Source: Sphingobacteriales bacterium (GTDB lineage Bacteria; Bacteroidota; Bacteroidia; Chitinophagales; Chitinophagaceae). From it: a stretch of 9,672 nucleotides of DNA. Both the position numbers and the translations under genes were made by a program. The stretch lies in NCBI GenBank assembly GCA_947472965.1, contig CANJEF010000032.1, forward strand, positions 1 to 9,672, in the 5' to 3' direction. The notes beneath the pieces were generated by a model. The model ran no database searches and was not told the origin of the DNA. It saw only the letters and a program-made list of their open reading frames with translations. Shown here one piece after another: positions 1-8,118 of the stretch; position 1 is the stretch's first letter, and each line of letters begins with the position of its first letter.

Positions 1-636
1 ATTGTAAAGTTCTCCTGACCACCTGAATTTAAGTCTGTTGAAAAAATTTCCATAATACGCATCTGTTTTCCTAATCTTGCCAAAGGATAACATTCCACCA
101 AAAGTGTTGATTGCTATTGCATGTGCAAGTGCATATTTACCACTCCCTTTTCGTCCATCAATTTTTGCCATGATTTCGAATGCAGAAGGCTTTTCCAGTT
201 TTTTTATGATGTCGTGCCATTTGCCATCTCCGGGTACCTCCCCTTGAAGCAAACTGCCTACGCGGTTTGTCATGGACACCGTACCATTTACATCAAGCTT
301 GTAGCGAGGGTTTGAAACACCCACGCCGATATTACCGCCATCCTTAAGAACAAGGCGTGGCCCATGGTTTGATTCCTGAAAAGCAATGCCCGGAATATCA
401 TTTTCATTTAAACTAACGAACCATTCGGGATCTTTTTTCTGCAAGTTCATGTAAAACGACAACAACCTATTTGAGTAACCAACAGGTGAAAGTCTGAAAC
501 CAGAATCAACACCCCTGTCAATTCCATCGTCAACAATATTGATTGTAGAATCAATCAAGTCTGAAAATTGCTGCTCAGTGGGCGCACTCCCTTTTTTAAA
601 ATAGTTCCTTAAGGTCTGTCTGTTAAGCAATGCCAT
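1..636 (-). CDS. CIS tail-fibre-like protein, N-terminal part (3' end beyond window)
   Basis: The frame opens at ATG 636-634 and stays open for 212 codons to the left edge, so the C-terminus is missing. The product starts MALLNRQTLRNYF. A likely particle-binding head follows (about residues 1-95), then a GGNIGVGVSNPRYKLDVNG stretch at about 100-118. That stretch resembles the 'GIG...P...LDVNG' shaft motif common in phage tail fibres. After it come a VPGDGKWHDI segment (about 134-144) and a KGSGKYALAHAIAINTFGG segment (about 162-181), which I associate from memory with Bacteroidota CIS loci. It begins 5 nt after the stop of the wedge gene, so the two are probably co-transcribed and translationally close. 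Its position just after the baseplate genes matches fibre genes (Pvc13-like position). Inference: a baseplate-attached fibre or receptor-binding component. No signal peptide or membrane segment is visible. Confidence 0.6.
   Translation of the reverse strand, partial: MALLNRQTLRNYFKKGSAPTEQQFSDLIDSTINIVDDGIDRGVDSGFRLSPVGYSNRLLSFYMNLQKKDPEWFVSLNENDIPGIAFQESNHGPRLVLKDGGNIGVGVSNPRYKLDVNGTVSMTNRVGSLLQGEVPGDGKWHDIIKKLEKPSAFEIMAKIDGRKGSGKYALAHAIAINTFGGMLSFGKIRKTDAYYGNFFNRLKFRWSGELYN
271..339 (-). other. Fibre-shaft-like motif within the partial fibre gene
   Basis: Codons for about residues 100-122 of the fibre-like protein encode a Gly-rich IGVGVSNP segment followed by YKLDVNGTVSM. Segments of the form G-I-G-x-x-x-P-x-x-x-L-D-V-N-G are typical of trimeric phage tail fibres and adhesin shafts, where they fold as intertwined beta strands. 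Only one copy is visible; more may lie beyond the left edge. Confidence 0.5.
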
Positions 637-641
637 AGTAA

Positions 642-3600
642 TTAGATTTTGAGGGTAAACCAAAAATCATTTTGTTCTTCTTGTTTGTCCTGCGGTATAA
701 GATTCTTAATCCTTTCTTTTTTTTCTTTCTCACTGAAATCACCACCCACAATTAAGTTCGTTCCAATAACAAGTTCTTCAAGACTGGTAGACTCCGGAGG
801 ATAGTAGGTGTTTTCTTCAATGACCTCAATATTGTTGTGCGGGAAAGGCACCAAGATAGACCACGGATTTCCAAAAATAATATCATCAGCATCTTCTCCA
901 GATTTTGCAGAATCTTTTAATTGATATTTTCCGTCATCATCTATCTGCATGTGTATAACAGAGAATCCAGTTATAAATGAAACATACGGTCTGTTTTGAA
1001 GGAAATCAAGAATATCAGATCTTTTTGTAACCTGCCCGTCCATCGCTGTATTTGTTTGGCCATAAAACCAGGGACATAAATACTGCAATAAGTCTTTGTA
1101 CAACTTTTTTAATGTTGCACCAATCTCTTTTGAATTGAGTCTTACTTTGCACTTGACCCAGATGTATTCATAGGTTGGATTTCTCACCGTAATGTCCGCA
1201 AATGGAGTTGAAATTTCACGAATAAAGCTTTCGATTTTATGAACTTCTCCTGGATTGAGTAATGGCTGATAAAAAAGGGCAGAAGGATTGATCTTCGGTA
1301 AGGCAACAACAACGATTTGTCCTGGCTCTACATGTGATTCATAACCCAAATGACCAAACGATTTTACAATAGATAACCAATCGAATTTCCTCAAGAGCAT
1401 CTTCTCTATATCCCAATTGGTGATGGCCCTATTCTTATGCCGCAATATTTCACTAACGCGTAGATTGAATTCCATTTGGTTTTCTTCCAACCTTCCTTCA
1501 ATGGTTGAAAGGGGCTGAGTTACTGATAAAACGCCTGGAATGTCTATCTCAAGTGATTGTGCACTGTTTGCTTGTAATGAAACAGGATGATCTAAATCAT
1601 TTTCATTGATAATATACTTTGCTGAAACTGCATTTGGATAAATATTACGGATCCTACTAACCAATTCAGCCTTTTGACTTGCCGTTGCAGCAATCCAAAA
1701 TATTCCAGATGGTAAAACCTGATTGTCAAGTGAAATATCAACAGGCAATTCAATAGATATGATACCGGAATTGATCAAGCCATTCGTTTCATCAAAAAGA
1801 ATGTTTTCTGGTTTGAATTTTTTCCAGGTGTTATTTGCCAAATAAGACCATTGAATTTCGGCCCCTTTGCCATAACTCCATTTTGCATTTCTTTCAAGTT
1901 CAAAAAGCAAACAAATGGTTTCCTTTGCATTCACCTTATCCAATCCAATAAATAAGGAACCTTCCATATCAAAATAGGGAACTAATTTATTGCTATTGGC
2001 TTTCCCTTCATCAAACACCACTTGCTTTCCGAATGGCCATATATGTGTAAATGTATTCTTTGCATTGGGTTCATTCTTGAACGAACGGGATGCAGAAAAT
2101 ATTAAACTGGATGAGGCAGTATAATTTAGAAAAATCCCATTTGCTTGTGGTGTAAAAGGATCTCTTGGGATTTCAAAAATTGGTGCAGCTGTCGATTTGG
2201 AAACTTTCACAGCGGTTGACTTTGCCACTAAGTCACTGTATACTTGGGAAAAAACCTCAGATCCAAATCCTATCGAAGGTGAAACAAGTTCAAGTTTTAT
2301 AAAACCCAGCTCTATCTTATTATTGAAATTTTGAAGGTCTTCAGCTTTCAGCTCAGGCTTATTTCTGATCTTCAATAAATTAAGATCAATGTTGCCAATA
2401 AATTTTTTCTTTGCGATTGCTTCACTGTCAGGTTCCTTTGTGAATAATTCAATGGTCTGTCCAGGTTCAGTTTCTTTTGGATAAAACCGATGATCAGATA
2501 GTGCACTGATACGTAATTGAAAAGAATCATTCTCTATTCCATAAGGATAACTACGGTAGTACCCTTTAACTCCATTTTCGTCAGTAGGCAATCCATGATA
2601 ATCCCAACCTATTTGTAAAGAATCAATTCGCTTTGAAAAAATTTCATCATTTCCAATAAGTAAATATGAACCTTTTATGGGACTGGCTCCCAACAAGTCG
2701 AATGGTCCTGAATCATCCAAAGGTCCATTGCTACTATTTAAATATAGATTTTTTAAATCTTGAACCTTTACATCTATTTGGATCTCCTCTAAATTCAGGA
2801 AATTTAAATGCGAGTATGGGTGATATGCGTTGGAACCAACTAAATTGATGCGCAGCGTTGGATGCGTCTGTCCCATGTTGGCCATGTGAACTTCCTCATC
2901 ATAAAATGAAAAAGCGGGGGCTGATTTACCCAAAGTAAACTGAAGTGTAAATTGCTTCATATCCCATTGGTGGGGTGGCACAAATACAAAATCAGTAACT
3001 TTTTCCCATCCTTCAGGACTGGTATATTCGAGAATAATTGAATCAGAAAAAACCGAATTGAAAACCTCTTCTGGTTTTACCCTTCTTTGATTTGAAATAT
3101 CAATTAATATCGTAGTAAGGTAGTGAAATGAACTTTCAGTAAAATGAAAAATAATCTTTACCTCTCTTTCACCGGATTGAAGTCTTAAGGTAGGTGAAGA
3201 AAGTGCAAATCCAATCTCAGCATTTTTCATTGTCCTTTCTTCTTCCGTTAGAAAGCGCTGCTCCTCTCCCAATGAACTCCAACTGATATTGTTTCCATTG
3301 GGCGAGATGTTGGAGTTTGAGTAAATGCCAGAAACCATTTGGAATTTGGTGTTTTGATCCACCAAGGGATTTCTGGAAACAAACAATGTTCTGATGTCTT
3401 TCAATTCAACTTTATTGAGAACCGTCTCGCGCTCAATTTTATATTTTTTTTCAAAGCCCTCAGGATTTTGACCAGCTAATATAATGGCACCTTCAGGAAT
3501 AAATATCAAATCATTTGATTCATTGATACTGAAATAACAAAGCATCTTGTCTGCAATTTTCTTTCGCTTTTTTTGTCCTAGTACATCTTCGAAATAAAAT

Positions 3601-4424
3601 CGCAACTGTCTTTCAGGTATTTTGTTAATATCACCTTGAACATGCTTGAATAACTGAAGGAAGGTTAACATCAACCCAATATGAGGCTGGTGTGATGCGT
3701 TGTTATCGAGTGAGTTTTCCAACAGCCCTTTTGCCCTTACAATCAATAATGACAATGTTTTGTATACCGGCTTCAGTATCAACATCAATTGCTTCAAGGC
3801 ATAATTAAGCGGATCAGAATTTTTGATGTTTGCAAAAAGGTTTACCTCTTGGTTAACTTGCTCTTTCTTCCAAAGACCAATGAAATCACCTTCATTCAAA
3901 GTGAAAAAAACTTTTCCATCAGACTGAATTGTTCCGTTCGCGATTGATCTCAATTTCTGGTAATATCCAATCCCGGTATATTCTATGGCTGCATTAAGTT
4001 CAATTTCAAGTTTCGTACTGTCCCTGTTTTTATTGAACCTCGATGACAAGGCGTACCAGTCGTTCAAGGTTTTCAACAGCTGTATATTGATATTGAAAAG
4101 CTCCTGTATAAGACTTAGTTTGCCTGCAGTTGAATTTTGGTTTTCGAATGAAACGAGAATGCTTATTCGCTTTTTTTCAATTTCTTCAAGTGGATAATTT
4201 TCCATTTCTGCCAGTAGAAAAATTTCATCAGAAATGAAGAAATCATACCAGTCACCATCCGGAATATTTTTTATGCTTTGAAACCGGATCTGTTTTGAAA
4301 GTAAATTGATGAATTTAAGAAAGTCGCTGAAAGTCCGTTCGTCAGGAAGAAAATAGGTTGGTTCAAGCGCTTTGGTGGAAAGCCCTTGCATAATTTTTTT
4401 ATTTGTTGGAACGATATTCGGCAT
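642..4424 (-). CDS. Large CIS baseplate wedge protein (baseplate J / gp6-gp7-like, Pvc11/Pvc12 class)
   Basis: This 1260-residue cytoplasmic-type protein begins at ATG 4424, 6 nt after the gp25-like gene, and ends with TAA. The N-terminus has FLPDERTFSDFLKF (25-38) and PDGDWYDFF (55-63), which resemble N-termini of CIS baseplate proteins of the Pvc12 type. RFYFEDVLG (275-283) and FIPEGAIILAG (308-318) recall the FY...L and 'PKGT' segments of these large wedge proteins. The C-terminal third has RHKNRAITNWDIEKMLL (995-1011), a VRNPTYEYIWVKCKV strand pair (about 1080-1094) and RSDILDFLQNRPYV (1135-1148), the pattern of baseplate J/gp47 proteins. PWSILVPFPHNNI (about 1187-1199) is another family-like motif. 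Inferred role: the wedge ring that holds the hub and triggers sheath contraction. I cannot decide between Pvc11 and Pvc12 identity. No frameshift was seen. Confidence 0.75.
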   Translation of the reverse strand: MPNIVPTNKKIMQGLSTKALEPTYFLPDERTFSDFLKFINLLSKQIRFQSIKNIPDGDWYDFFISDEIFLLAEMENYPLEEIEKKRISILVSFENQNSTAGKLSLIQELFNINIQLLKTLNDWYALSSRFNKNRDSTKLEIELNAAIEYTGIGYYQKLRSIANGTIQSDGKVFFTLNEGDFIGLWKKEQVNQEVNLFANIKNSDPLNYALKQLMLILKPVYKTLSLLIVRAKGLLENSLDNNASHQPHIGLMLTFLQLFKHVQGDINKIPERQLRFYFEDVLGQKKRKKIADKMLCYFSINESNDLIFIPEGAIILAGQNPEGFEKKYKIERETVLNKVELKDIRTLFVSRNPLVDQNTKFQMVSGIYSNSNISPNGNNISWSSLGEEQRFLTEEERTMKNAEIGFALSSPTLRLQSGEREVKIIFHFTESSFHYLTTILIDISNQRRVKPEEVFNSVFSDSIILEYTSPEGWEKVTDFVFVPPHQWDMKQFTLQFTLGKSAPAFSFYDEEVHMANMGQTHPTLRINLVGSNAYHPYSHLNFLNLEEIQIDVKVQDLKNLYLNSSNGPLDDSGPFDLLGASPIKGSYLLIGNDEIFSKRIDSLQIGWDYHGLPTDENGVKGYYRSYPYGIENDSFQLRISALSDHRFYPKETEPGQTIELFTKEPDSEAIAKKKFIGNIDLNLLKIRNKPELKAEDLQNFNNKIELGFIKLELVSPSIGFGSEVFSQVYSDLVAKSTAVKVSKSTAAPIFEIPRDPFTPQANGIFLNYTASSSLIFSASRSFKNEPNAKNTFTHIWPFGKQVVFDEGKANSNKLVPYFDMEGSLFIGLDKVNAKETICLLFELERNAKWSYGKGAEIQWSYLANNTWKKFKPENILFDETNGLINSGIISIELPVDISLDNQVLPSGIFWIAATASQKAELVSRIRNIYPNAVSAKYIINENDLDHPVSLQANSAQSLEIDIPGVLSVTQPLSTIEGRLEENQMEFNLRVSEILRHKNRAITNWDIEKMLLRKFDWLSIVKSFGHLGYESHVEPGQIVVVALPKINPSALFYQPLLNPGEVHKIESFIREISTPFADITVRNPTYEYIWVKCKVRLNSKEIGATLKKLYKDLLQYLCPWFYGQTNTAMDGQVTKRSDILDFLQNRPYVSFITGFSVIHMQIDDDGKYQLKDSAKSGEDADDIIFGNPWSILVPFPHNNIEVIEENTYYPPESTSLEELVIGTNLIVGGDFSEKEKKERIKNLIPQDKQEEQNDFWFTLKI

Positions 4425-4430
4425 GATGGA

Positions 4431-4847
4431 TTATTTGGGGATATGCGTTCCTTCTAGTATGTAATATGGATAAACAATGTTATCCCTAATGTTGGTGGCC
4501 TGTATTTCGTAATCAACTTTAAAAACAACAATACCATCCCTTATATTTTGGTTGTCGATTTTCACATCAATTACAATAATCCTCGGCTCATAGGTCCTGA
4601 TATCATTTTTCAGTACCTCTGCCAGATAGGCAAGGTTATCACTACGGCCTGAATCAAAAATACTTTCTGAAATGACGCTGCCATATCCCAATCGCATCAA
4701 TCGTTCTCCCCTGCTTGTGTTTAAATATATCTGAAGGCTTTCTTTGATATCAATTTCATCACTAACCATGGTAACTTCACCCATTGTTTTATTAAAAACT
4801 GGAGGAAATGCCCAACCTGTACCTAAGAATGATTTTTCCTTATTCAT
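4431..4847 (-). CDS. gp25-like baseplate wedge protein (GPW/gp25 family, Pvc9-like)
   Basis: This 138-residue product belongs to the T4 gp25/phage P2 GpW wedge family, which connects baseplate wedges and nucleates sheath polymerisation. FLGTGWAFPP (7-16) is the usual CIS gp25 opening, and the core YLNTSRGERLMRLGYGS (about 41-57) holds the conserved 'GER.MRP.YG' element. I chose ATG at 4847 because it gives MNKEKSFLGTGW, like typical family starts. A TTG at 4859 would add four residues (MFEK) and is less likely. It begins 55 nt after the VgrG-like gene and ends 6 nt before the wedge gene, inside the same operon. Normal length for the family. Confidence 0.88.
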   Translation of the reverse strand: MNKEKSFLGTGWAFPPVFNKTMGEVTMVSDEIDIKESLQIYLNTSRGERLMRLGYGSVISESIFDSGRSDNLAYLAEVLKNDIRTYEPRIIVIDVKIDNQNIRDGIVVFKVDYEIQATNIRDNIVYPYYILEGTHIPK

Positions 4848-4902
4848 TTTTTCAAACAATGTTTATGTTTGGAATATCCATTGGATGGCTTCCATTTTGA
4901 AT

Positions 4903-6705
4903 TTAGTTTATATTAACCATTGAGCCTTTAATGTTCACAGTAGCACTAGACTTTATCTCGGCACCACCATTGGCGGTTGCAGTAAATTTAGCCTTTGCCT
5001 TTACCGCAACATTATTCCCATCAAGTGTTATATCAGCGGTAGACGACTTGATTGTTATGGCTTTTGTACTTGTTAGTTTTATTTCTTCTTTGCTGTCTAA
5101 AGTAATACTTTTTTTACTGGTTATGGCAATACCAGATTCTGAGGTAACGATCTTATTTCCATTCTGATCTTCTATCGTTAAACCCTTCGCCTTATCTGAA
5201 ATTACAATCTTGTTCAGGCCTGGTGTAATGAGTGTTAGAATTTTATCCTTGTCATTGAACTCCAGGGTCAATTTTTCCTTTGAAAGTATCGACTTGATTG
5301 AATTTTCAGCAGCAAATACTTCTTTGGGTATGTTTTTACTGTTGTACAAACTTCCTAGAACGATCGGATAACGTGGGTCTTCATTCATGAACCCTACGAT
5401 TACTTCGGAGTTCAATTCAGGAATGAAAAAGCTACCCGCGCCGTTTGTGGCATAAAATTGGCTCAGTGGAGCCCACAATCCAAGGCCAGTTCCTTTTATG
5501 GATGGTATTTTAACCTGAATGCGGTACTTGGTATCCGGATCAGCATCAATTTTGGTCACAATTCCAATATGCAAACCCTTGATGGGCTCTATCCATGTGT
5601 TGTTCTCATCCTTAAGGTCCTTTTCAAACATGTTTTCGGGTAAGCCAAACCCAACCGTAGTTGTGTAGATGCCATCCTTGATATGATGCTCCACCGAAGA
5701 GGCGTACACATCACCATTGAAGGTGGTACCGAATCCATCAAGACTTAAAATTGAGCCCAATTCAGCAGATGGAACTCCCCGAAAAGATACTTCTCCACGA
5801 ACACGTTTGAACCTGGATTCCAGAAGAAGAGAATCAGCCAATTCTTTAACCTCCGCCGTATCGAGCGGTGTTTTTATTCCGAATGCAAGCTTGGTAGGAT
5901 TAACCACTTTGCCCAAGGTACTGCCAGTAAGATTCCCGGGTTTTGCCAGGTTTGCAGGTTCAGATCCACTCTGTTTCACATCCAGCTCCTTAAAAAAATC
6001 CCAGCTCTGTGCTTCAATAGCCTGCAATTGGGTGGAAGCATCAATTTCACCTTTGAAACTCATCACGTCATCACCATATTTAACCTCGAGGGCGGCGCTT
6101 CCAGAAACCGCAGGTGCTGTAACCTTTAATTCATTTTGTGAATTCAATACAATGAGTCCATTGGCTTTTGCTCTTTTGATCATAAAGTCCCAGTCGGTGA
6201 TGTCGTATTGGGACATGAAAGGATGCACTACGGTAGTTGCAGTTATTGTTTTTGTAAGCCCCGCTGTTGTTATGAGGGTTGAAATGATATCGCTATCTTT
6301 CTTCTTTTCGTAAATCTCTGAATTACGTTGAAAGGTCATTTTAGTAGCTTTATCTGCACATTCCAAAACCAATAAACTTCTGGACCCATAATTCAGATAC
6401 CCTTCTCTAATATCAATTTTGTGTTTTAGGATGATACCTTTAAAAACAACTGTGTTAACCTGATTATAGCCCAATGAAATCTCAACATCTTTCCCCGGTG
6501 CAAAATTTGCCAATTCTGATTCCTCAAAAATATTTTCTTGTGAATTCCCAGCCATCAAGGTAACCTTGGCCTTGCAAATTTTGTTAACCTCATTCCAAAC
6601 GCTTATTTGCATTACCTTATACTCTAATTCGGAATCAAGTTCAGTGTTATTGAACTTGAGCTTAGAGGATACAATTGTTTGGAGTGATTCATTAGGAGAT
6701 GCCAT
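4903..6705 (-). CDS. VgrG-like hub-spike protein (gp27/gp5 fusion, Pvc8-like)
   Basis: This 600-residue protein would form the trimeric spike at the tip of the tube. Residues about 20-360 have the gp27/phage late control D hub character, including YDITDWDFMIKRAKANGL (167-184), a typical VgrG hub segment. Residues about 377-455 are the gp5 OB-fold: GIVTKIDADPDTKYRIQVKI, then WAPLSQFYA, FFIPELNSEVIVGF and YPIVLGSLYN. From about 470 the protein becomes beta-rich, ending in regular octads to residue 600 that build a triple-stranded beta-helix needle. No PAAR domain, lysozyme or toxin domain is fused to it. Start ATG 6705 lies 5 nt after the stop of the LysM gene. Length fits CIS spikes. A T6SS VgrG is the alternative reading, but the neighbours (LysM adaptor, DUF5908, two tube proteins) favour a PVC-like CIS. 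Confidence 0.9.
   Translation of the reverse strand: MASPNESLQTIVSSKLKFNNTELDSELEYKVMQISVWNEVNKICKAKVTLMAGNSQENIFEESELANFAPGKDVEISLGYNQVNTVVFKGIILKHKIDIREGYLNYGSRSLLVLECADKATKMTFQRNSEIYEKKKDSDIISTLITTAGLTKTITATTVVHPFMSQYDITDWDFMIKRAKANGLIVLNSQNELKVTAPAVSGSAALEVKYGDDVMSFKGEIDASTQLQAIEAQSWDFFKELDVKQSGSEPANLAKPGNLTGSTLGKVVNPTKLAFGIKTPLDTAEVKELADSLLLESRFKRVRGEVSFRGVPSAELGSILSLDGFGTTFNGDVYASSVEHHIKDGIYTTTVGFGLPENMFEKDLKDENNTWIEPIKGLHIGIVTKIDADPDTKYRIQVKIPSIKGTGLGLWAPLSQFYATNGAGSFFIPELNSEVIVGFMNEDPRYPIVLGSLYNSKNIPKEVFAAENSIKSILSKEKLTLEFNDKDKILTLITPGLNKIVISDKAKGLTIEDQNGNKIVTSESGIAITSKKSITLDSKEEIKLTSTKAITIKSSTADITLDGNNVAVKAKAKFTATANGGAEIKSSATVNIKGSMVNIN
4906..5133 (-). repeat. Octad-repeat beta-helix needle of the spike
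   Basis: Residues 525-600 of the spike break into nine octads plus four residues: GIAITSKK, SITLDSKE, EIKLTSTK, AITIKSST, ADITLDGN, NVAVKAKA, KFTATANG, GAEIKSSA, TVNIKGSM, VNIN. Alternating small or hydrophobic residues at positions 2 and 4, with polar or turn residues at 5-8, match the gp5/VgrG triple-stranded beta-helix. The repeat is at protein level; the DNA is diverged. Confidence 0.85.
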
Positions 6706-6710
6706 GCATG

Positions 6711-7418
6711 TTATTTTTCAAGGGGTGGGAATTCTAGCATGGTACCCGGTTTTAACGACCTGAAAGTTGGCAGGTTATTGTATTCGGCAATTCTAATGAA
6801 ATAATGCGGGTCATCATAAAATTTATCACATAAGGAGATCAAGGAATCTCCTTCCTTAATTTTTGGTATCCGGGTGATATCGGGACTGCGAAATTCCCTG
6901 GTTATAACTGCCTCATCAACTTCTTCTTTAATCGACATGCTAATTTTAGCACGTATGGGATCACCGCTCCTATTAAAGCGGAGTATGTTTAATTCAAATT
7001 TAGTAGCACTGCCTGCAAGTGTAATACTTCCCCACTCTAACAATACATAAGGTGGTCGGTGTGCCTCACTTGAAGGCTTTATCGTTAGTTTACGTAAATA
7101 TTCAAGAGAGGGTTCTATTGATGATCCAGTTGATAAGGATGAAAATTCTGTTGGGGGAGAAAATGGAATGACCCCAGTATTATCAATAATGAATTCAAAA
7201 GATATTGTTCTTGGATTATATACTTTGGGCTTTGCCTTTACAGAAGTGCCAGATGCGGTGAGCGGTTGCTCCTCTGATTCACTGTCGTCACCGTTCATTT
7301 CATAAGAAAGGTCGAATGTATCAGGATTGACCGGCAATTCATAAGAGCCTATCGAGCTGGACGCACTCCCATTGGCAAATTTTGAATACCCAGTTAATGT
7401 TAAATTTGTTACACTCAT
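6711..7418 (-). CDS. CIS tube/baseplate adaptor with C-terminal LysM (Pvc7/Afp7-like, gp53-like)
   Basis: This 235-residue protein fits the 'contractile injection system tube protein' family. In CIS particles it sits between tube start and baseplate hub. The N-terminal part includes SYELPVNPDTFDLSYE (25-40), a typical opening of this family, and a beta-rich core with PRTISFEFIIDNTG (69-82) and YVLLEWGSITLAG (124-136). The last 50 residues (about 184-231) are a LysM fold: IPKIKEGDSLISLCDKFY, then IAEYNNL and LKPGTMLEFPP. In phage and CIS baseplates such LysM domains serve as structural clamps rather than cell-wall hydrolase anchors. Its ATG shares one base with the upstream TAA (TAATG), so translation is probably coupled to the DUF5908 gene. 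The acidic, Ser-rich stretch around 42-52 is probably a flexible loop. Confidence 0.88.
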   Translation of the reverse strand: MSVTNLTLTGYSKFANGSASSSIGSYELPVNPDTFDLSYEMNGDDSESEEQPLTASGTSVKAKPKVYNPRTISFEFIIDNTGVIPFSPPTEFSSLSTGSSIEPSLEYLRKLTIKPSSEAHRPPYVLLEWGSITLAGSATKFELNILRFNRSGDPIRAKISMSIKEEVDEAVITREFRSPDITRIPKIKEGDSLISLCDKFYDDPHYFIRIAEYNNLPTFRSLKPGTMLEFPPLEK

Positions 7419-7624
7419 TACAATTGCCTCGTTTTATTCAGTTTTTCCATGACTTCACTTACACAATCCTCTATAATTTGCCTCTTGATGGAATAACTCA
7501 ATTTCGTAACTACTTGCTCACTGCTACTTGCACTCGCTTTTTTTCCCGATGGTTCTTCAGCTGCTTTTTGTGCAACATCATTTACTTTGGCCTGAATAAC
7601 CATTTCCCTGATTTCAACTGCCAT
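7418..7624 (-). CDS. Small DUF5908-type CIS protein (Pvc6 position)
   Basis: This 68-residue protein starts MAVEIREMVIQAKVND, the usual opening of DUF5908 proteins found in CIS operons. It ends in a predicted amphipathic helix, QIIEDCVSEVMEKLNK, comparable to their 'ECVEQVLEIL' tail. Between them is a low-complexity Ala/Ser/Lys/Glu linker (about 19-38). The biochemical role of the family is not something I can state. By position between the second tube protein and the LysM adaptor it is likely a small assembly or baseplate component. It starts 14 nt after the tube gene and overlaps the LysM gene start by one base. Confidence 0.78.
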   Translation of the reverse strand: MAVEIREMVIQAKVNDVAQKAAEEPSGKKASASSSEQVVTKLSYSIKRQIIEDCVSEVMEKLNKTRQL

Positions 7625-7920
7625 AGTCTCAAATTTTATTAAATGCCGTAGGACATTCTCGAATACTTCAATTCAATTGTTTCAATTGCAAGTTCAGATT
7701 TTTCTGCATTAAAATCACTAACAGCCCATTTAACAGGTATGGCATTATAGAATGTCCATGACATATATGGTATGAAATTGCTGCTCATAAGTGTAACAAC
7801 AACATTTTTCACCTCCACACTTGTTTCCATTGAGTTAACATTTTTCAAACACCAGTTCAGAATTTCTGATGACAGTGGAGCCAAACCCCTCTTCAATACA
7901 AGGTTAGGAAATGATACAGA

Positions 7921-7923
7921 CTA
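7921..7923 (-). other. In-frame amber codon inside the second tube gene
   Basis: The plus strand reads cta here, giving TAG on the coding strand in the context CCC TAG TCT. Translation on both sides in the same frame matches one tube protein; homologues I recall have a residue such as Thr at about this place, between the 'LP' and the 'SYPNLVLKRG' elements. It is the only TAG found in a gene frame of the window; all eight gene-terminating stops are TAA. Confidence 0.85.
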
Positions 7924-8013
7924 GGGTATGTAATAAATTTCATCATTGGAACCCAAGGGCTTCAATTCATCATATTCTATCTCTGCTGAAATGCCACTTA
8001 CCTCCTGAAAGAA

Positions 8014-8118
8014 CGTATCCGAAAATGGTGCCACGAGCGCAGCAGCCATCGCAGCAGCCCTTGCCGCAGCAAGTGAAAGTGATGACAGTGTTGAATTCGT
8101 GGAACCAAATAGTTTAAT
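8014..8118 (-). other. Ala-rich insertion in the second tube protein
   Basis: Residues about 22-56, between the first beta strand (YIFSVAFAEP) and the conserved FFQEVSG strand, contain a Ser/Thr run followed by LAAARAAAMAAALVAP. In related tube proteins this connection is, from memory, around ten residues. The segment would form a hydrophobic helix or long loop. Confidence 0.6.

Noticed and set aside
121..315. 64-codon plus-strand frame
   Set aside because: It lies inside the continuous minus-strand frame of the fibre-like gene, which has coherent motifs; the plus-strand product has none.
5717..6313. 198-codon open frame on the plus strand
   Set aside because: It is fully antisense to the hub region of the VgrG-like gene, shows no recognisable domain and has a composition typical of a reverse-frame shadow.
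7674..7689. 16-nt near-palindrome CAATTGTTTCAATTGC repeated at 8342-8357, considered as an operator
   Set aside because: Both copies encode the conserved AIETI strand near the ends of the two paralogous tube proteins, so homology explains the repeat.
7639..7896. Separate gene starting at TTG 7896
   Set aside because: It is the same frame as the upstream half of the tube gene, eight codons after an amber stop, and begins in the middle of the conserved PNLVLKRG core; it is the second half of one gene.
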